Shown: piece by piece, positions 1-12,000 of the stretch
Layout: every line of letters begins with the position of its first letter
How positions within the stretch are numbered: position 1 is the first letter of the stretch
Source of the DNA: Heliocybe sulcata
Lineage: Eukaryota > Basidiomycota > Agaricomycetes > Gloeophyllales > Gloeophyllaceae
Reading direction: 5' to 3'
Length of the DNA stretch: 64,000 nt
Assembly: GCA_004369045.1 (NCBI GenBank)
Contig: ML213510.1
Span: 1,026,004-1,090,003, forward strand
Program-made: the position numbers and the translations under genes
Notes under the pieces: generated by a model
What the model was told of the DNA's origin: nothing
Seen by the model: the letters and a program-made list of their open reading frames with translations, nothing else
The model's database searches: none

Positions 1-2115
1 TTATTCGAACAGCGATCGTCTGGCAATCTGCACAAGACTGACAGGTCTTGCACATATTTCCGAGGTCTGACAAGTTATCCCACCAGCATGTAATCACTTA
101 CCATTGGCTGGTAAGACTTACAGATATTTTACGTCTGACACCTCTGATCATCAGTTGTCACCGGATGGTCATAGCCGGCCGAATTTGCTGATGATGCTCT
201 GGAGGGCATGAAAGGCTTCCAACTTCAGACGCAGATTTCCTCGTTGACGGCCTCCCTAAGAGTAGTACAATATTATTCTAGTAGTCAAAAAATGCCACAC
301 TGCATACCGAGTAACCGCCTACTGGGGAGGAGTCCTACTGGCTGCAGCGCATGCGCCGATGGAGCGGTAGCCACTCCTAATGCCTCCACCCGAGGGTAAC
401 GGCTTCTTGTAGATTTTTTGATAGACTAATACAAGTAGCTGTTAGGCCATAGATTACAAGCCCATGAGGAGACTGCTTCTCCTCAGACTTTATATACTAC
501 TTTGAAATATAATACTGGAATATTCCACAATATTCCTGATCTGGGCTAAACAAAATCCATAACCAATTATCGGGATATTGTTGAGCAATTTCCAACACTT
601 CTTACTATTGTCGCGACGAAAGAAGCCCGCTCAGGAGAGGCGGTTCCTTGCACTTAGGCTGTCCAAAAATAAATGCCCATTGTTCCAAGCGACATCGAGG
701 CACGGGGGCCAGATGCACTTTGTTCTTACTGGCTGCCGCACCTCCCTGAAGGATTCTAATCATCAACACGTTTCCGCGCCAACTGCTCGGACAATGCTGA
801 GTTCGAATTACGGACCTACTGTTGCAAATATCTGTGTGGCCTTGCGCCACAGGAGTCCTCCGCTCGGACCTAAAAGTTCGATCAGGTGGTCTTCCCAGAG
901 ACTGGAGACAGCGCTTACGTGCAGTATCTCAGAACGATGGCCGCAGATAAGGCATAGGTACCAGAAGCGTGTCGTTAATGGCGTATTCGCGCCCCATTAC
1001 ATCCGCTGGGAGCGAACACACCGCTTGGCTGCGAGGCGACTGAGATATCGAAAGCCTCTCCGCCGTCTGTTCGAGACCGCAGAGGAGATAAAAAGTTTTG
1101 TAGCTTGTAGCTCTAACCCAGCACACTATATTGCCCTTTGATTACTCGAGACAGCGAGTCTATCTTCGATATCACCGCTTCTACATCAGCAATAAATTTT
1201 CTCAACAGAAGTCTGACCTTCAATAGGATTAAGGACGTACGACGTGCATAGCTGAGGCTCGCGCTGAATAATTTTCCCGCCATCCTCGAGTCTCGAGGCG
1301 GTCACCAGCACGAGTACCTACTTCGCCTCGCATTAGTTCACGTATACGCCGGAACGCTGCGTGCCAATACAGACCTTCCTCAGGCCGTACGTTCATCGAT
1401 GCATCTGCCAGGCATTGATCTGTCAAAAAGATTCCAAGGCGTTGCTCTTTCGTCCTTCTCCATAGTACGTCGCCGATATATGAACCAAAACTTTCTGCGA
1501 GCCAACTAGTGATTTAGTTCCGTGGCACCAGGTCTATACCCCGGGAAGATGCGTCGGTCGGACCCCGCAGTACAGCAGTACAAGACTTGCATGTTCTTTC
1601 TATACCCTTAGATCTCTCTATACAGAAACCAATTAATAACGCAGCATGAAAAGCCTTCAGACATTCGAGATAATAGCTTGGGTATTCGCCGCTACTTGAG
1701 TTGATCTCCGACTGCAGGTTCTTTTATATAGTTCACATACGGCAGGAGGGAAACTTCTTTCGGACGTATGACGTCAGTGTAGCGGGCGCTTGATTCGTTA
1801 GTCGTTCTGCATTCGTGCAGTACTGTAGGACCTGTTTAAAGCCTTTCCGTTCCAGCTACGGTGCACACTGCTATCATACTGAGAATCATATTGAATACGC
1901 GTAGCTACAGGAAGGCATGAAGACCTAAGTAGGATCCCTCTCAGAACTTCGTTAACACCGTTGATCCAGCTCTATATTCTAGCGGTTTTGGATGATGATT
2001 CGAAGTTTGGTAGAACCACGAACTGTACTGGGTTGATCAATCCGCTACCATCTGTGCCAAGCTTGCCTGTCTCTACCCTCTGCGACCGCACTTTTGACTG
2101 ATATAACTCTTAATA
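1..2115. other. Gene-free stretch, unassigned
   Basis: No open frame in this 2.1 kb shows a recognisable domain, and stops are frequent in all six frames. The longest frame (578-1141, +) has an unremarkable composition rich in Arg, Ser and His and no family motif. Base composition is nearer 50% GC than in the neighbouring genes. It may be old decayed mobile or intergenic DNA, but no terminal repeats, target-site duplications or polymerase motifs were seen. Confidence 0.5.
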
Positions 2116-3403
2116 TCAATCTGTAAAATCAAACCATGGGTGTCTTATAACCTCGTCTATCTTGATCCTCTCCTCAGGGCGATACTTCAACATCTTCTCC
2201 AACAAATCCCCCAACAACTCGACCTCTCCCTCCCGCAATCGCACCCCAAACGGCTCAATCATCTTCCCTTCCCCAACAGCCGGTGCATCATCCTGCGCGC
2301 CTATCTCACGCAACCGCTCTCGAATACCGCTCTGAGCCCCCTTCAACCACACCCCCGCCCGCGCCTGCTCCTCCACGAACGCACCCCACCAAGGCTCAGG
2401 CAGGCGCCCCAGCATCTCCACCGTCTGCGTCAATATATCCTCATCGCTACCAAAGAACGACTCGAACAGCGGAAACCCCGCGCGCATCTCGAACACCGCG
2501 CATCCCAGCGCCCACACGTCCGCCTCCAACCCCGCGCGTGCCTCGAAGCGTGCTTCCGGCGAGAGGTAGTTGAACACCGTGGCGGGTTTGTAGCCCTGGG
2601 GTGGCGAGGCGGCTGTGTAGGATTGGCCGAAGTCGCAGAGAACGACGCGTTCTTGGAGGAAGGAGGCGTTTGTGAGGCTGGAGTTGTCGATGGGCGCGAC
2701 GAGCTCGGCGGGCGCGCTAGGAGGGCGGGGCGACCCATCGCGAGTTCTCACCTTCTCTGTCTCGGGCTCGCCCAGGCTGGCGTACAAGTCCGCATCTGAC
2801 CACTTAAGAACGTCAGGCGAAAGTGCGAACAGGATGTTCGATGTGGTCAAGTCTAGAAAGCATGCTAAGCGAAACTGAGAAAATGGAAGTTCGGGTCTTA
2901 CCTCCATGAACCACACCTGCGCGGTGCATGTGGTAGACTGCCGTCGCAGTCTGTTTGGCTACCTTACGCGCCAAGTCCGCGCGTAACCGCCGACTCCCGC
3001 TTGTTCGTCCTGGGCAGTCCGACATTGCAAGGATACTAGGACCAGCGAACGGTGAGACCATAAACAGGTGAGAACCATTCGGACCTTGGACGACGAAATG
3101 ATCGTCGACAGTCTGGATGTCCACACTAGCAGGAAGAGCTGCCCGAAGCATTTCGGGGATGACCAGCGCGTCTCCGGACGAAGCGTCGGCGCGCATGACC
3201 TTGAGAGTAACGAGACGCCCCGGGCCTGTTTGGTCGCGTGCGAGCCAGACGGTCGAGGAGCCTCCGTAGCCTAGTTTATGCACCACCCTGTAGCGCTGTT
3301 GTGCGTAGCAGTCGCCGATGGACACAGGGTGAAAGCCGCCGAGCTGGTAGTTCTCGATGTCTTCAATGCCTTCTAGTCGAGAGGGGAGGAAACGACGAGG
3401 CAT
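2116..3403 (-). CDS. SRPK-like serine/threonine protein kinase
   Basis: A protein kinase of the SR-protein kinase type that is expanded in basidiomycetes. Two exons (3403-2902 and 2852-2116) joined across a 49-nt intron give 412 residues. The N-terminus has the SRPK signature of a GGFHPV-like strand followed by the glycine loop KLGYGGSSTVW and a VTLKVM lysine strand. The junction codon completes the catalytic loop HGDLTTSNILF, so the key Asp and Asn are present. DFGQS follows, then an SPEA (APE-like) motif and the DVWALGC helix. The usual long spacer of true SRPKs between the two kinase halves is short here. Substrates cannot be read from sequence. The chosen ATG begins MPRRFLP; an in-frame upstream ATG near 3505 would add a basic N-terminus. 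The family is clear; a role in splicing is inference. Confidence 0.88.
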
Positions 3404-3562
3404 CTTTGTAGAATTGAGATGTATAGCTCGAGTGAGGGAATACGGAGGCTGGAATGATCTTGAGCCAACTCGCAGGGCTAACTGGTGGAAGGGAGCCAGC
3501 ATCATGAGCCACAGGACAGCTCGTTTACGGGATCGCCCCTCCCAGAACGGCGTATACGGTGG

Positions 3563-3604
3563 AGTGAAGCTTGCTGGCGACCAAGTGAAGCTTGCTGTCG
3601 ACCA
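3563..3604. repeat. Two-copy 21-bp direct tandem repeat
   Basis: Two adjacent 21-bp units (3563-3583 and 3584-3604) differ at a single position and each carry AAGCTTGCT. They lie 160-200 bp upstream of the chosen kinase start, in the presumed promoter or 5' UTR. They look like a recent local duplication. Confidence 0.85.
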
Positions 3605-4201
3605 GACACGTAAGCTCAAGTGGGCGCAGCTGTACAGCTGATTGACCACTAGACCACGCACTCAATCACTGGAAAGCTTGAATGTTGAACTCTAGTCCTT
3701 TGTGTATGAGGATGAGGCCGCCACGGGTGGACAGGCATTTTCGCCCCCTAAATGGCGTGCATGTATTGTAACTCCAGGAGATGATGATAGCACAACACAA
3801 GCCACTGGCGGGTGCGCAGCTTCTGTAGACGAACCTCAGTCAGGAAAGGTGCGGATAGAAATAAAACAAAAGATCGGACGACAAAAATCCCAGTTAAGTG
3901 GGAGTTTCCATGGACAAAAAAGGTAAATGTCGCGAAACATATGTTTCTCCGTCATTTAAAAATTTAATCGTATCCTGTACACGACCTTTCAGACAGGGTT
4001 AGATGGTCACATAGTTAACATTAAAGTAGCAACTACGGTATCAATGAATCTCAGAAATAAATACGATAAGGATACAACTGCGTCAAACCCAAGAAAGCCC
4101 AAGATAATAGTAACGACCGAACAACGAGACTCTCCCTTATAACATACACCCACCAGCAGAGCGCGGTCATTGAAGCTGAGCAGGTATAAACTTGCCCTTG
4201 G
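3605..4201. other. Intergenic: kinase promoter side and SDR 3' flank
   Basis: About 600 bp between the kinase upstream region and the stop of the SDR gene. The part near 3930-4140 is AT-rich, as expected for a 3' flank. No supported ORF, RNA gene or repeat was seen beyond the 21-bp duplication described separately. Confidence 0.5.
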
Positions 4202-5111
4202 TTATAATTTGCCAGGCATTCTCCCGCCTCCGCTCAACCTAAATGTTTCACCATTAACGTATGGGCACTCGATGACCCACTGGACGGTCTGGGCAAATTC
4301 ATCCGGTCGGCCAAATCTCTGAGGGAAGGGTGTGTCCTTTGTCAGATTGTGGCGGAGACTCTCGGTGAAGTGTTCGGTGAGCTTGGACTCGAAGGCTGCT
4401 GGAGCAATGGTGGCCACCCGGATGCCGTATCGACCGAGGTCGCGCGCGAGAGGCAGCGTCATGGAGGTGATGGCACCCTTTGAGGCTGAGTACGCTGTCT
4501 GACCTGGCTGCCCTTCGAACTGATTGAGACGAGTTAGATTCGCCACACCATTACCCAGAGAGATACATACTGCAGCGGAACTAGCGACCATGACGATGAC
4601 GCCTCGCTCGCCATCTGGACCTTCTGGTTCTACCTTTGTAAGATAGGGCAGGGCGAGTCTGATCAAGTTGACGGTCCCCGAGAGATTGATGGCGATGACA
4701 AAATCCCATTTGTCGAGAGGGTACGGGTTCCCTTTCGCATCGATGATCTGTACCGCATCTTATCTTCTGGATCGGAGGCTCGGAACCGCAACTCACCTTC
4801 GCGGGACGATTGACACCAGCACAGCAAAGCACGCCACCCAGCTTCACGCTCGTCTCCTCGGTCCATTTGGCAGCACCGTCGACTGCAACCTGGAGTTGCT
4901 CAAGGCTGCTCACATCGGTTTTCCAGTACCGCACTCTGTCGCGCGCATCGGAGGCCAAGCCCTCGTACAATTCATTCGGCGGACCCGAGAGGTCGAGTAT
5001 CGCAACTTGCGTTGAAGGCGACTGAAGAAGTAGCCGGGTGGTTGCGAGTCCAAGCCCAGAGGAACCGCCGGAGATGATGAATGTGTGCTTTGAAATCTTC
5101 ATGCCGGCCAA
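4202..5111 (-). CDS. Short-chain dehydrogenase, type-II 3-hydroxyacyl-CoA dehydrogenase-like
   Basis: A classical SDR of 269 residues in three exons (5111-4797, 4747-4571, 4519-4202) with introns of 49 and 51 nt. The cofactor-binding motif GGSSGLG lies near the N-terminus and the acidic residue of LDLSG suggests NAD preference. CCAGVNR corresponds to the NNAG motif. The catalytic region has Ser in VASSAA, then YSASK, with Tyr and Lys intact. The second splice junction joins SSAA to FEGQPGQTAYSASKGA, the arrangement found in the HSD10/type-II hydroxyacyl-CoA dehydrogenase group. A role in mitochondrial or peroxisomal fatty-acid or branched-chain oxidation is inferred from that similarity. No clear targeting peptide is visible. 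A TATA-like element lies about 50 bp upstream of the ATG. Confidence 0.9.
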
Positions 5112-5156
5112 TAGTGACTCAGAAGAAGCCGCAAGTCGTCCGTAAGCGAGCTCTCA

Positions 5157-5166
5157 GTATTTATGC
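5157..5166 (-). promoter_or_regulatory. TATA-like element of the SDR gene
   Basis: Read on the minus strand this is CATAAATACT, about 50 bp upstream of the SDR start codon. The spacing allows a short 5' leader. Assignment rests on position and consensus only. Confidence 0.4.
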
Positions 5167-5269
5167 AGAGCCCCGTTTGGTTAGCTATATCATCCGAAGT
5201 TGCGGTCGCAGAGGATAGAGACGGACAGGCACAGGCAGTCTGATCCGACGCCCTGGTCCCATCACATCC

Positions 5270-5327
5270 AGGAACGCTACAAATAGACCTTGGATCACAG
5301 GAACGCTACAAATAGACCTGGATCAGT
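5270..5327. repeat. Two-copy 29-bp tandem repeat
   Basis: The segment beginning AGGAACGCTACAAATAGACC occurs at about 5270 and again at about 5299, followed each time by a near-identical TGGATCA tail. It lies about 160-215 bp upstream of the SDR start. It is a simple local duplication in a promoter region with no coding potential. Confidence 0.9.
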
Positions 5328-5778
5328 GATGAAGCTACACCCGAATATTTGGAGAGCCACTTTACACGGGCTTGCTATCATCATCTCCTGGCGTTGCATT
5401 ATCGCGATCCGCGTTTAGGGGCGAAATTTCCATCCTCATGTACACTCTTGCTGATTGTTCGATGCACGTCCCCCGTGCGGGCACTCAACTCACGTGTCAT
5501 CCTCATACACACGGAACCAATCTCTATCCAAGGTCGAGTGCAGGCTCGAGTACTGTTCAATAAGCTTCCGGGTCGGGTCGCACATCTGTGCCTTGCATGT
5601 GCCCGTCCGTTTCTATCCTCCGCAACCGCAACTTTGATATAGCTCCTCCAGCTAACTAAACGAGGCCTGTATAAATACTGGCCTCGCTCAGTCGTCTTGC
5701 GAGTTACTGGCCATATATTGAAACATACTGCAGAGTGAGCTGCCTAGTTGTAACGGTGTCAGATCCTGCGCATACCTC
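5328..5778. other. Intergenic region with a TATA-bearing inverted repeat
   Basis: No supported gene. The frames open here have no recognisable domain. At 5661-5686 the sequence CGAGGCC is mirrored by GGCCTCG around TATAAATA. The 3' end of ZIM17 begins at 5779. Confidence 0.5.
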
Positions 5779-6410
5779 TCACTTTTCTCCCTCTTCATCA
5801 GGCGTCCACTCGATCGTGCCACCCTGAGAGTCATCCAAGTTAACTCTGCCTCTCTGAACAGTCTCCCCCTTCGCCTTCATAATATCCTCAATCGTCCGCA
5901 ACTTCCCATCCTGAGTGCGTTCGTCCTTGAACCACGACAGATGGTCCGCAATCAAATGACTTGTTTCGCAACGTGCAACGTCAATGTCCAGCTGAGCACC
6001 CCAGGATAGAGGGCTGGTACTAACCGATTCTTGCACCCGGGACAAGCGACGATGACGATCCCTTTCTCGTACGCGCGCTTGGTAAAGGTGTGCGAGGAGC
6101 GGTGGCCGCAATCTGGGACTGTGCAGGTGAAGGTAAGGGAGAGACGGGGCTCGAGATGGCCGAGCTCATGCGAGGATGCGATGGAGGGAGGTGGAGGAGA
6201 GTCCGAGTACCAGCGCCGTAATGCAGCATATCGTATGCGTTCTGTCCGGGACCACTGGCTCGCAGACGACGCGCTAGGACTTGATAAACAGTTCCGCGAT
6301 GCTGGGCCAGTCAAGATGGTCCGCTTAGTCGCTGCTCGACATGCAAAAGAGGTAGTAGCCGCGACTGGTTTCCTAGAACAGGGGTCTAGTAGAAGTCTCC
6401 CAGTCGACAT
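5779..6410 (-). CDS. ZIM17: Mitochondrial Hsp70 escort protein, DNL-type zinc finger (Zim17/Tim15/Hep1)
   Basis: Two exons (6410-6025, 5959-5779) joined over a 65-nt intron give 188 residues. Family members keep mitochondrial Hsp70 (Ssc1) soluble and active in the matrix and so support protein import. The first roughly 85 residues are rich in Arg, Ser and Ala with few acidic residues, as in a mitochondrial presequence. The DNL zinc finger follows: LTFTC-x-x-PDC as the first Cys pair, an AYEKGIVIVACPGC segment with the second pair, and the splice junction rebuilding NRHLIADHLSWF. All four zinc-binding cysteines are visible, though the first pair reads CTVPDC, with four rather than two residues between the cysteines. 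The acidic C-terminal tail is typical. Confidence 0.93.
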
Positions 6411-6654
6411 AGCTCTTTCCTATGATAGATAGGGTGGATAACGAAGCAAGACACAGGCGCGCTGGAGTGTATGATCCACGGAGGGTAGCAGTAGAAGTCA
6501 AGGATAATTCTCAGAATTACGAAGTCCACGTATGGCGTATGGGAACCTATTACGTAACAAACGCGCTATATTGTAACGCGTCTCGACGCGTGCACTCCGA
6601 CACGTCTAGCAGTCGCGGACCTCTCCTTGCATTCCTCTCCCTTGCTGCTAAAAA

Positions 6655-9600
6655 ATGGCAGACCGAGCCCGACGCGAAAGGACCAGCAAACTCGACAAAC
6701 TCGCCGCGTACAAGCGAGCCAGGGAGGGCGGCGGGCGTTCCTGGAAGGTGAGGCCCGTCCCATCTTGGCTAGCGCGTGCTAACGATGGTGTAGGAGGAAG
6801 AAGACGTCGATATATACGATGAGGTGACTGAGGACCAGTATAAAAGAATTGTGGGGGGAAGGCTGGCAAAGGATGATTTTGTGGTGGATGATGGGGTGGA
6901 GGGGTATATGGATAATGGGATGGATGATTGGGAGGAGGAGCGGGAGGAGGAGGAGGACACGGATAGGAAGAAGCGTGCGTTTGAGACTCTCTGATCGCCG
7001 TATGTTGCTAATGGACTCTGCAGCAAAAGCGGGGAAGCGCGGTAAAGTCGAAGCCCAGAAGAACCGCGGCAAACCCAAAGCACCCCCTCCTGCCGCCGCC
7101 GCGCCTAACATCAACGCCTACCGCCCCGCCGTGTCCGTCGAGCAAGAGTCGGACTTTATGGCTTCCCTTCTGGGGGACATGGACACTATCAACCCCGTTA
7201 CTGTCAACAAGACGACTTACAGGTCCTCGAAGAAGCGAAAGACGTCGCCGGGATGGGACCGTAGCTCGTCGCCGGTGTTTGATCCCCCAGATAGTTCCAG
7301 CGACGGCGGCGCGTTCGATCTCGGCGCGTCCAGCGACGGCTTTGACATTGTCATGAGCCCCGTCAAGAAGATCAAGACGGCCGCACACGGTGTCAGTCCC
7401 GCTGTCGAGCGGTTCGGCAAGCTGGGCGTGCAGGAGGGTCCGAAGCAGGAAGAAGCGGACACGGACTTTGACGTGTCCTTTGATGATATCGATATGGATG
7501 CGTTCATGCAGATGGACCCGGAAGAGCAGGAGAAGGAGAACGGCAAGGTCAGTGCCAAGAAGGATGGCGCCGACTCGAAGCCTCTGAAGCCCGTCAATGG
7601 AGTCATTACCAAGAAGACGAAGGAGGAGGAAACGCCGTCGTGGCTATCCGTTTACGACTCTCTTTCGGTCAAGGCGGATGATTCTCTAGGATCCCTGAAT
7701 TCTGGTACGGCGGCTAGTAACTCTTCGTCCGGGGTAACGGCTTCATCCATCATCGAGCCTGATGGCTCTCTACGGTTCTTCTGGCTCGACTATCTCGAAC
7801 ACGAGGGTCGCCTTTACTTTACTGGGAAAGTGCTATCTCGCAGCTCCCCGACTGCCACGCCTGCCTACGTTTCGTGCTGCGTGACGGTGGCCAACCTCGA
7901 GCGCAACCTGTTCGTGCTCCCCCGGGAGCGGCGGATGGAGGAAGACGAGGAGGGGAAATTCACGGTAGAGACAGACGTTGTGCCAGAGATGACGGACGTG
8001 TACGCGGATTTTGATAGGGTACGGAAGAGGGCGGATATTAAGTCATTCAAGGCGAAGTTCGTCAAGCGGAATTATGCGTTTGGGGAGCCGGACGTCCCGC
8101 GAGGAGAGGCGCAGTGGTTGAAGGTGGTTTATCCGTTCGAGGGTATGTTGTGTATCTTTTTCGAATGTACGATAATAACAATATGTTCAGAGCCTCAAGT
8201 ACCGAGCGGTGTTTCGAGTCCTAACTTTTCTCGCATCTTCGGGAGCAATACAACTGCTTTTGAGCTGCTCGCGCTCAAGCGGAAAATCATGGGTCCGTGC
8301 TGGTTGCAGATTAAGAAGCCGCACATCGAGCACAAGGGAGTACGTGGCATTATCAGACGGTGATGTTCTGCAGGACTGACGATTACTACTAGGTCTCATG
8401 GTGCAAGGTCGAAGTGACGGTGGATGATCCCAAGGACTTTAACCCGATTTTGGAGTCGGATTCGGATGCGCCGAAAGATATCCCGCCGTTGACGATTATG
8501 AGTCTGAGTCTTCGCACTGTGGTCAATCATCATGAAAACAAGCGCGAGATCGTCTGTGCTACCGCGCGGACCTGGTCAAACAGTAGGTTTTGCGCCTGAC
8601 TTGGTGGTCGGTGCTGACCCCCCGTGTAGTCCAGATAGATGATCCGACTCCCCCAGAAGCTCTTCCTTGCACTTCGAACACTTTTGTTCGTCCGTTGGAT
8701 CGGTTCCCGCCCAATTTTGAATTTGCTGCAAAGAAGAACAGTAAGGGGTCGATAGCGACCATGAAGAATGAGAGGATGTTGCTCAATAGCCTATTGAGTA
8801 CGTGGGATTTACGATCAATAACCTGACATGTCATCTAAATTCCTGGCAGTTAATATCCACAAAGCGGATCCTGATGTCTTAGTCGGCCATGAGTTCCTCG
8901 GCGTGTCTCTCGACGTGCTTCTGCATAGGATGAGAGAGCTCAAGGTGGAGCATTGGTCGCGAATCAGTCGATTCAGAAGGTCGAAGTGGCCTGGCATTGG
9001 CAGGCAAGGGACGAACCTGCGTTTCCTCAATGGTCGGCTGCTGTGCGACCTCGCGAGCGATGGTGCAAAGGTCCGGGCATCTGTTCCGTGCGATAGTGCA
9101 TGCTAATTGTATTTGGGCAGAGCATGATCACCTCGACTACCTGGTCGCTCACTGAGATGTGCAAGACGCACCTCAAGAGTGATAGGCAAGACATCGACCC
9201 TGATGATACTGCAAGCTATTTCGACGGCTCCGTGAGCTCGCCGGGTAGGCTGATGATGTTCGTAAGACACTGCGAGCTGGATGCCCATTACCATATGGCG
9301 ATTGCGTCCAAGGTCCAGATCCTGCCGTTGACAAAGCAGTTGACAAACCTTGCTGGCAACTCCTGGTACGTGCTTACGGGCGGATGTTAGCAGACGGATA
9401 TTAATCCCAGCTTGATACAGGAACAAGACACTGAATGGAGGCAGAGCAGAGCGGAACGAGTACATTCTTCTGCACGAGTTCCATCGCCTGAAGTACATCT
9501 GCCCTGATAAGTTCTGGGGTAAGAGAGCTGCAGCTGCTGTCAAAGCAGAAGTGAACGACGAGGAAGGCGAAGGTGGATCCAAGACAACCACCAAGGGCAA

Positions 9601-11895
9601 GAGGGACAAGTACAAGGGAGGTCTCGTATTCGAGCCCAAGCGGGGTCTATGGGACAAATTCATTTTGGTTATGGACTTCAACTCCTTGTATCCGAGTATC
9701 ATTCAAGAGTACAACATCGATTTCACGACCGTCGGTAGTGTGGAAGACGAGGTACAGATTCACCTGCTTCCCGTATCCTTTCCGTTGCTAACGGCATTCT
9801 AGGAGGGCGAGGAGAAGATACCGGAGCCTCCCGCATCTGTGGTTGGTCAAGGTGTTCTGCCAAGACTCATCGCGACCCTCGTCCAACGTCGGCGACAAGT
9901 AAAGTCGCTCATGAAGGACAGGTCGTTAACTCCAGCCAAAATCCTTCAGGTATAAAGCTCCTTAGTCGGAATATATCTGTGGCTGACGGAAACGCCTTAG
10001 TACGACATCAAACAAATGGCGCTGAAGCTTACCGCCAACAGTATGTACGGCTGTCTGGGTTTTGAGCACTCAAGATTCTATGCTCGCCCGCTCGCCGCGC
10101 TGACGACCTTCAAAGGTCGTGAGATCTTGACCAACACACGTGAACTTGCTGAGAGTCTGTCGCTCGATGTAAGGCGCCTCTTGTTCCTTCATAATCCTTT
10201 CAGCTCAGCTGGTGCAGGTTGTGTACGGTGACACCGACTCCGTCTTTGTCAACACTGGCGTCACAGAGCTGTCTGAAGCATTGCGCATCTCTGCCGAGTT
10301 CAAGAAGGCCGTCAATGACCGGTACAAGCTGCTTGAGATCGACTTAGATGGTATCTTCCAGCGTCTGTTGCTCCTCCAGAAGAAGAAGTACGCAGCTATC
10401 AAGGTCGAGGATGGGACAAGGACATCGACTGAGGTCAAGGGTCTTGACATGAAGCGCAGAGAATTCTGTGCTTTGTCAAAGAACGTGTCGCAGTGAGTCT
10501 TTTCGGTTTGTATCGTACATGACTAGCTGCTGAAATCTCACTAGATACGTTCTCGACCAGATCCTGTCTGGTGAAGAGACGGAGATCGTCGTCGAGCGGA
10601 TACATGAGTATCTCAGTACCATCGGGACTCAAGTCCGGGAAGGAAAGATCAAGCTTGACGAGTTCATTGTCTTCAAGGTCCGCGTCCCTTGCATTTTGTT
10701 CCCATTCCCTTGCTTGACATCGACGTACAGCGACTAGGCAAGAACCCAGAAGACTACCCTGACGGGAAGAGCCAGCCGCATGTCCAGGTTGCGCTGCGCA
10801 TGAAGACACGTGGTGCCTCTGCACGCTCGGGTGACGTTATTCCATACGTGTTCTGCCTAGGGGCGGATGGCGAGACTGCGAAGACTGGTCAGGCTGATCG
10901 GGCGCGGCATCCCGATGAAGTGCGCAAGGCTGGGAGTGACTGCAAGATAGGTCGGTCAATCTTTATGCGACGATGTATCAATGCTTATTTTCTTGTGCCA
11001 GATTATGAATTCTACCTGTCGCAGCAGGTACTCCCGCCTATTGAGCGTCTGTGCGAGCCTATTGAGGGTACAGACAGGTCACGCTTGGCTGAGTGTCTTG
11101 GTAGGTCAGCATCTTTCACTCGTGCGACTCGTACTAATCTGGCGTGAATATAGGCTTGGACCCGAACAGATACCGCAGTAGTGGCCCAGGGGACGCTCCA
11201 GAACGCCTCTTCTCCTCGCTAGACTCACAGATCTCGGACGTGGAGCGCTTCAGAGAATGCGATCCGCTTCTTATCCGGTGTCGGTCATGTCAAGGGGAGA
11301 TGCCCTTTGTCGACATCTGCGATCGCGACGTATGTGCTCTCCTCCTTTTGCATATCCTCCTGGCTAACGATGCGGTAGTCATCTATTATGCAACCGTCCG
11401 GGGCACAGTGCCTCTCATGTCAGGCGCCCGTTGAGATCGCTAGCATGCAGATGCAGCTAGAGGTGCAGATCCGCGCACACATTGCGCGGTACTATGAGGG
11501 CTGGACGGTGTGCGACGACCCAACGTGCAGGAACCGCACGCGGATGATGGGTGTATATGGGCGAAGATGCTTAAAAGCGGGCTGTCGCGGCACGGTCGCG
11601 TTTGAGTATTCAGACTCGCAGTTGTACAACCAGCTGAGGTACTTCGCGTTCTTGTTCGACGCACAGAAGGCAATGGCGAACGCAAAGGGCGCGGGTGAGT
11701 ATCTTCTGCTAGATTCTCATGATGGTTACGGTTTGCTGATGGGCATGGGTCGTAGATGGTGTCACTGGCATCTTCAGTAACCAAAAGAACGTGGAGTTGT
11801 TCCAGACGATGGCTGCCACGGTGGACAAGTATATGGACAACTGCGCACGTCGCTTTGTCGATCTTGGGTCGTTATTCTCGTTCATGAAGTTTTAA
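6655..11895 (+). CDS. POL1: DNA polymerase alpha catalytic subunit
   Basis: The catalytic subunit of DNA polymerase alpha-primase, which extends RNA primers at replication origins and on the lagging strand in the nucleus. About 18 exons separated by 17 short introns (most 45-60 nt) run from ATG 6655 to TAA 11893-11895. Exon 1 (6655-6747) and exon 2 (6794-6974) encode the conserved N-terminus with [14 protein letters not shown], followed by an acidic linker. All family B polymerase motifs are present: motif [15 protein letters not shown] near 9680, motif [14 protein letters not shown] near 10030 and motif C YGDTDSV near 10220. The C-terminus has two cysteine modules, CRSC...CLSC and CDDPTC...CLKAGC, which bind metal and contact the B subunit. 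Nothing suggests damage. Exon boundaries were placed by GT/AG and conservation; one or two could be off by a few bases. Confidence 0.96.
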
Positions 11896-12000
11896 CTGCA
11901 TCTCCATTTTGGATTGTGGATCTTTAGCGCATTTATTTATTAGCACTGTTGTACAGATAGACATATTTACCAAGAGAGCTGTTATCAGAATGGTTCACGA

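Noticed and set aside
578-1141. 187-codon open frame on the plus strand in the first island
   Set aside because: No domain, no codon bias like the neighbouring genes, and no supporting introns or motifs; probably chance in non-coding DNA.
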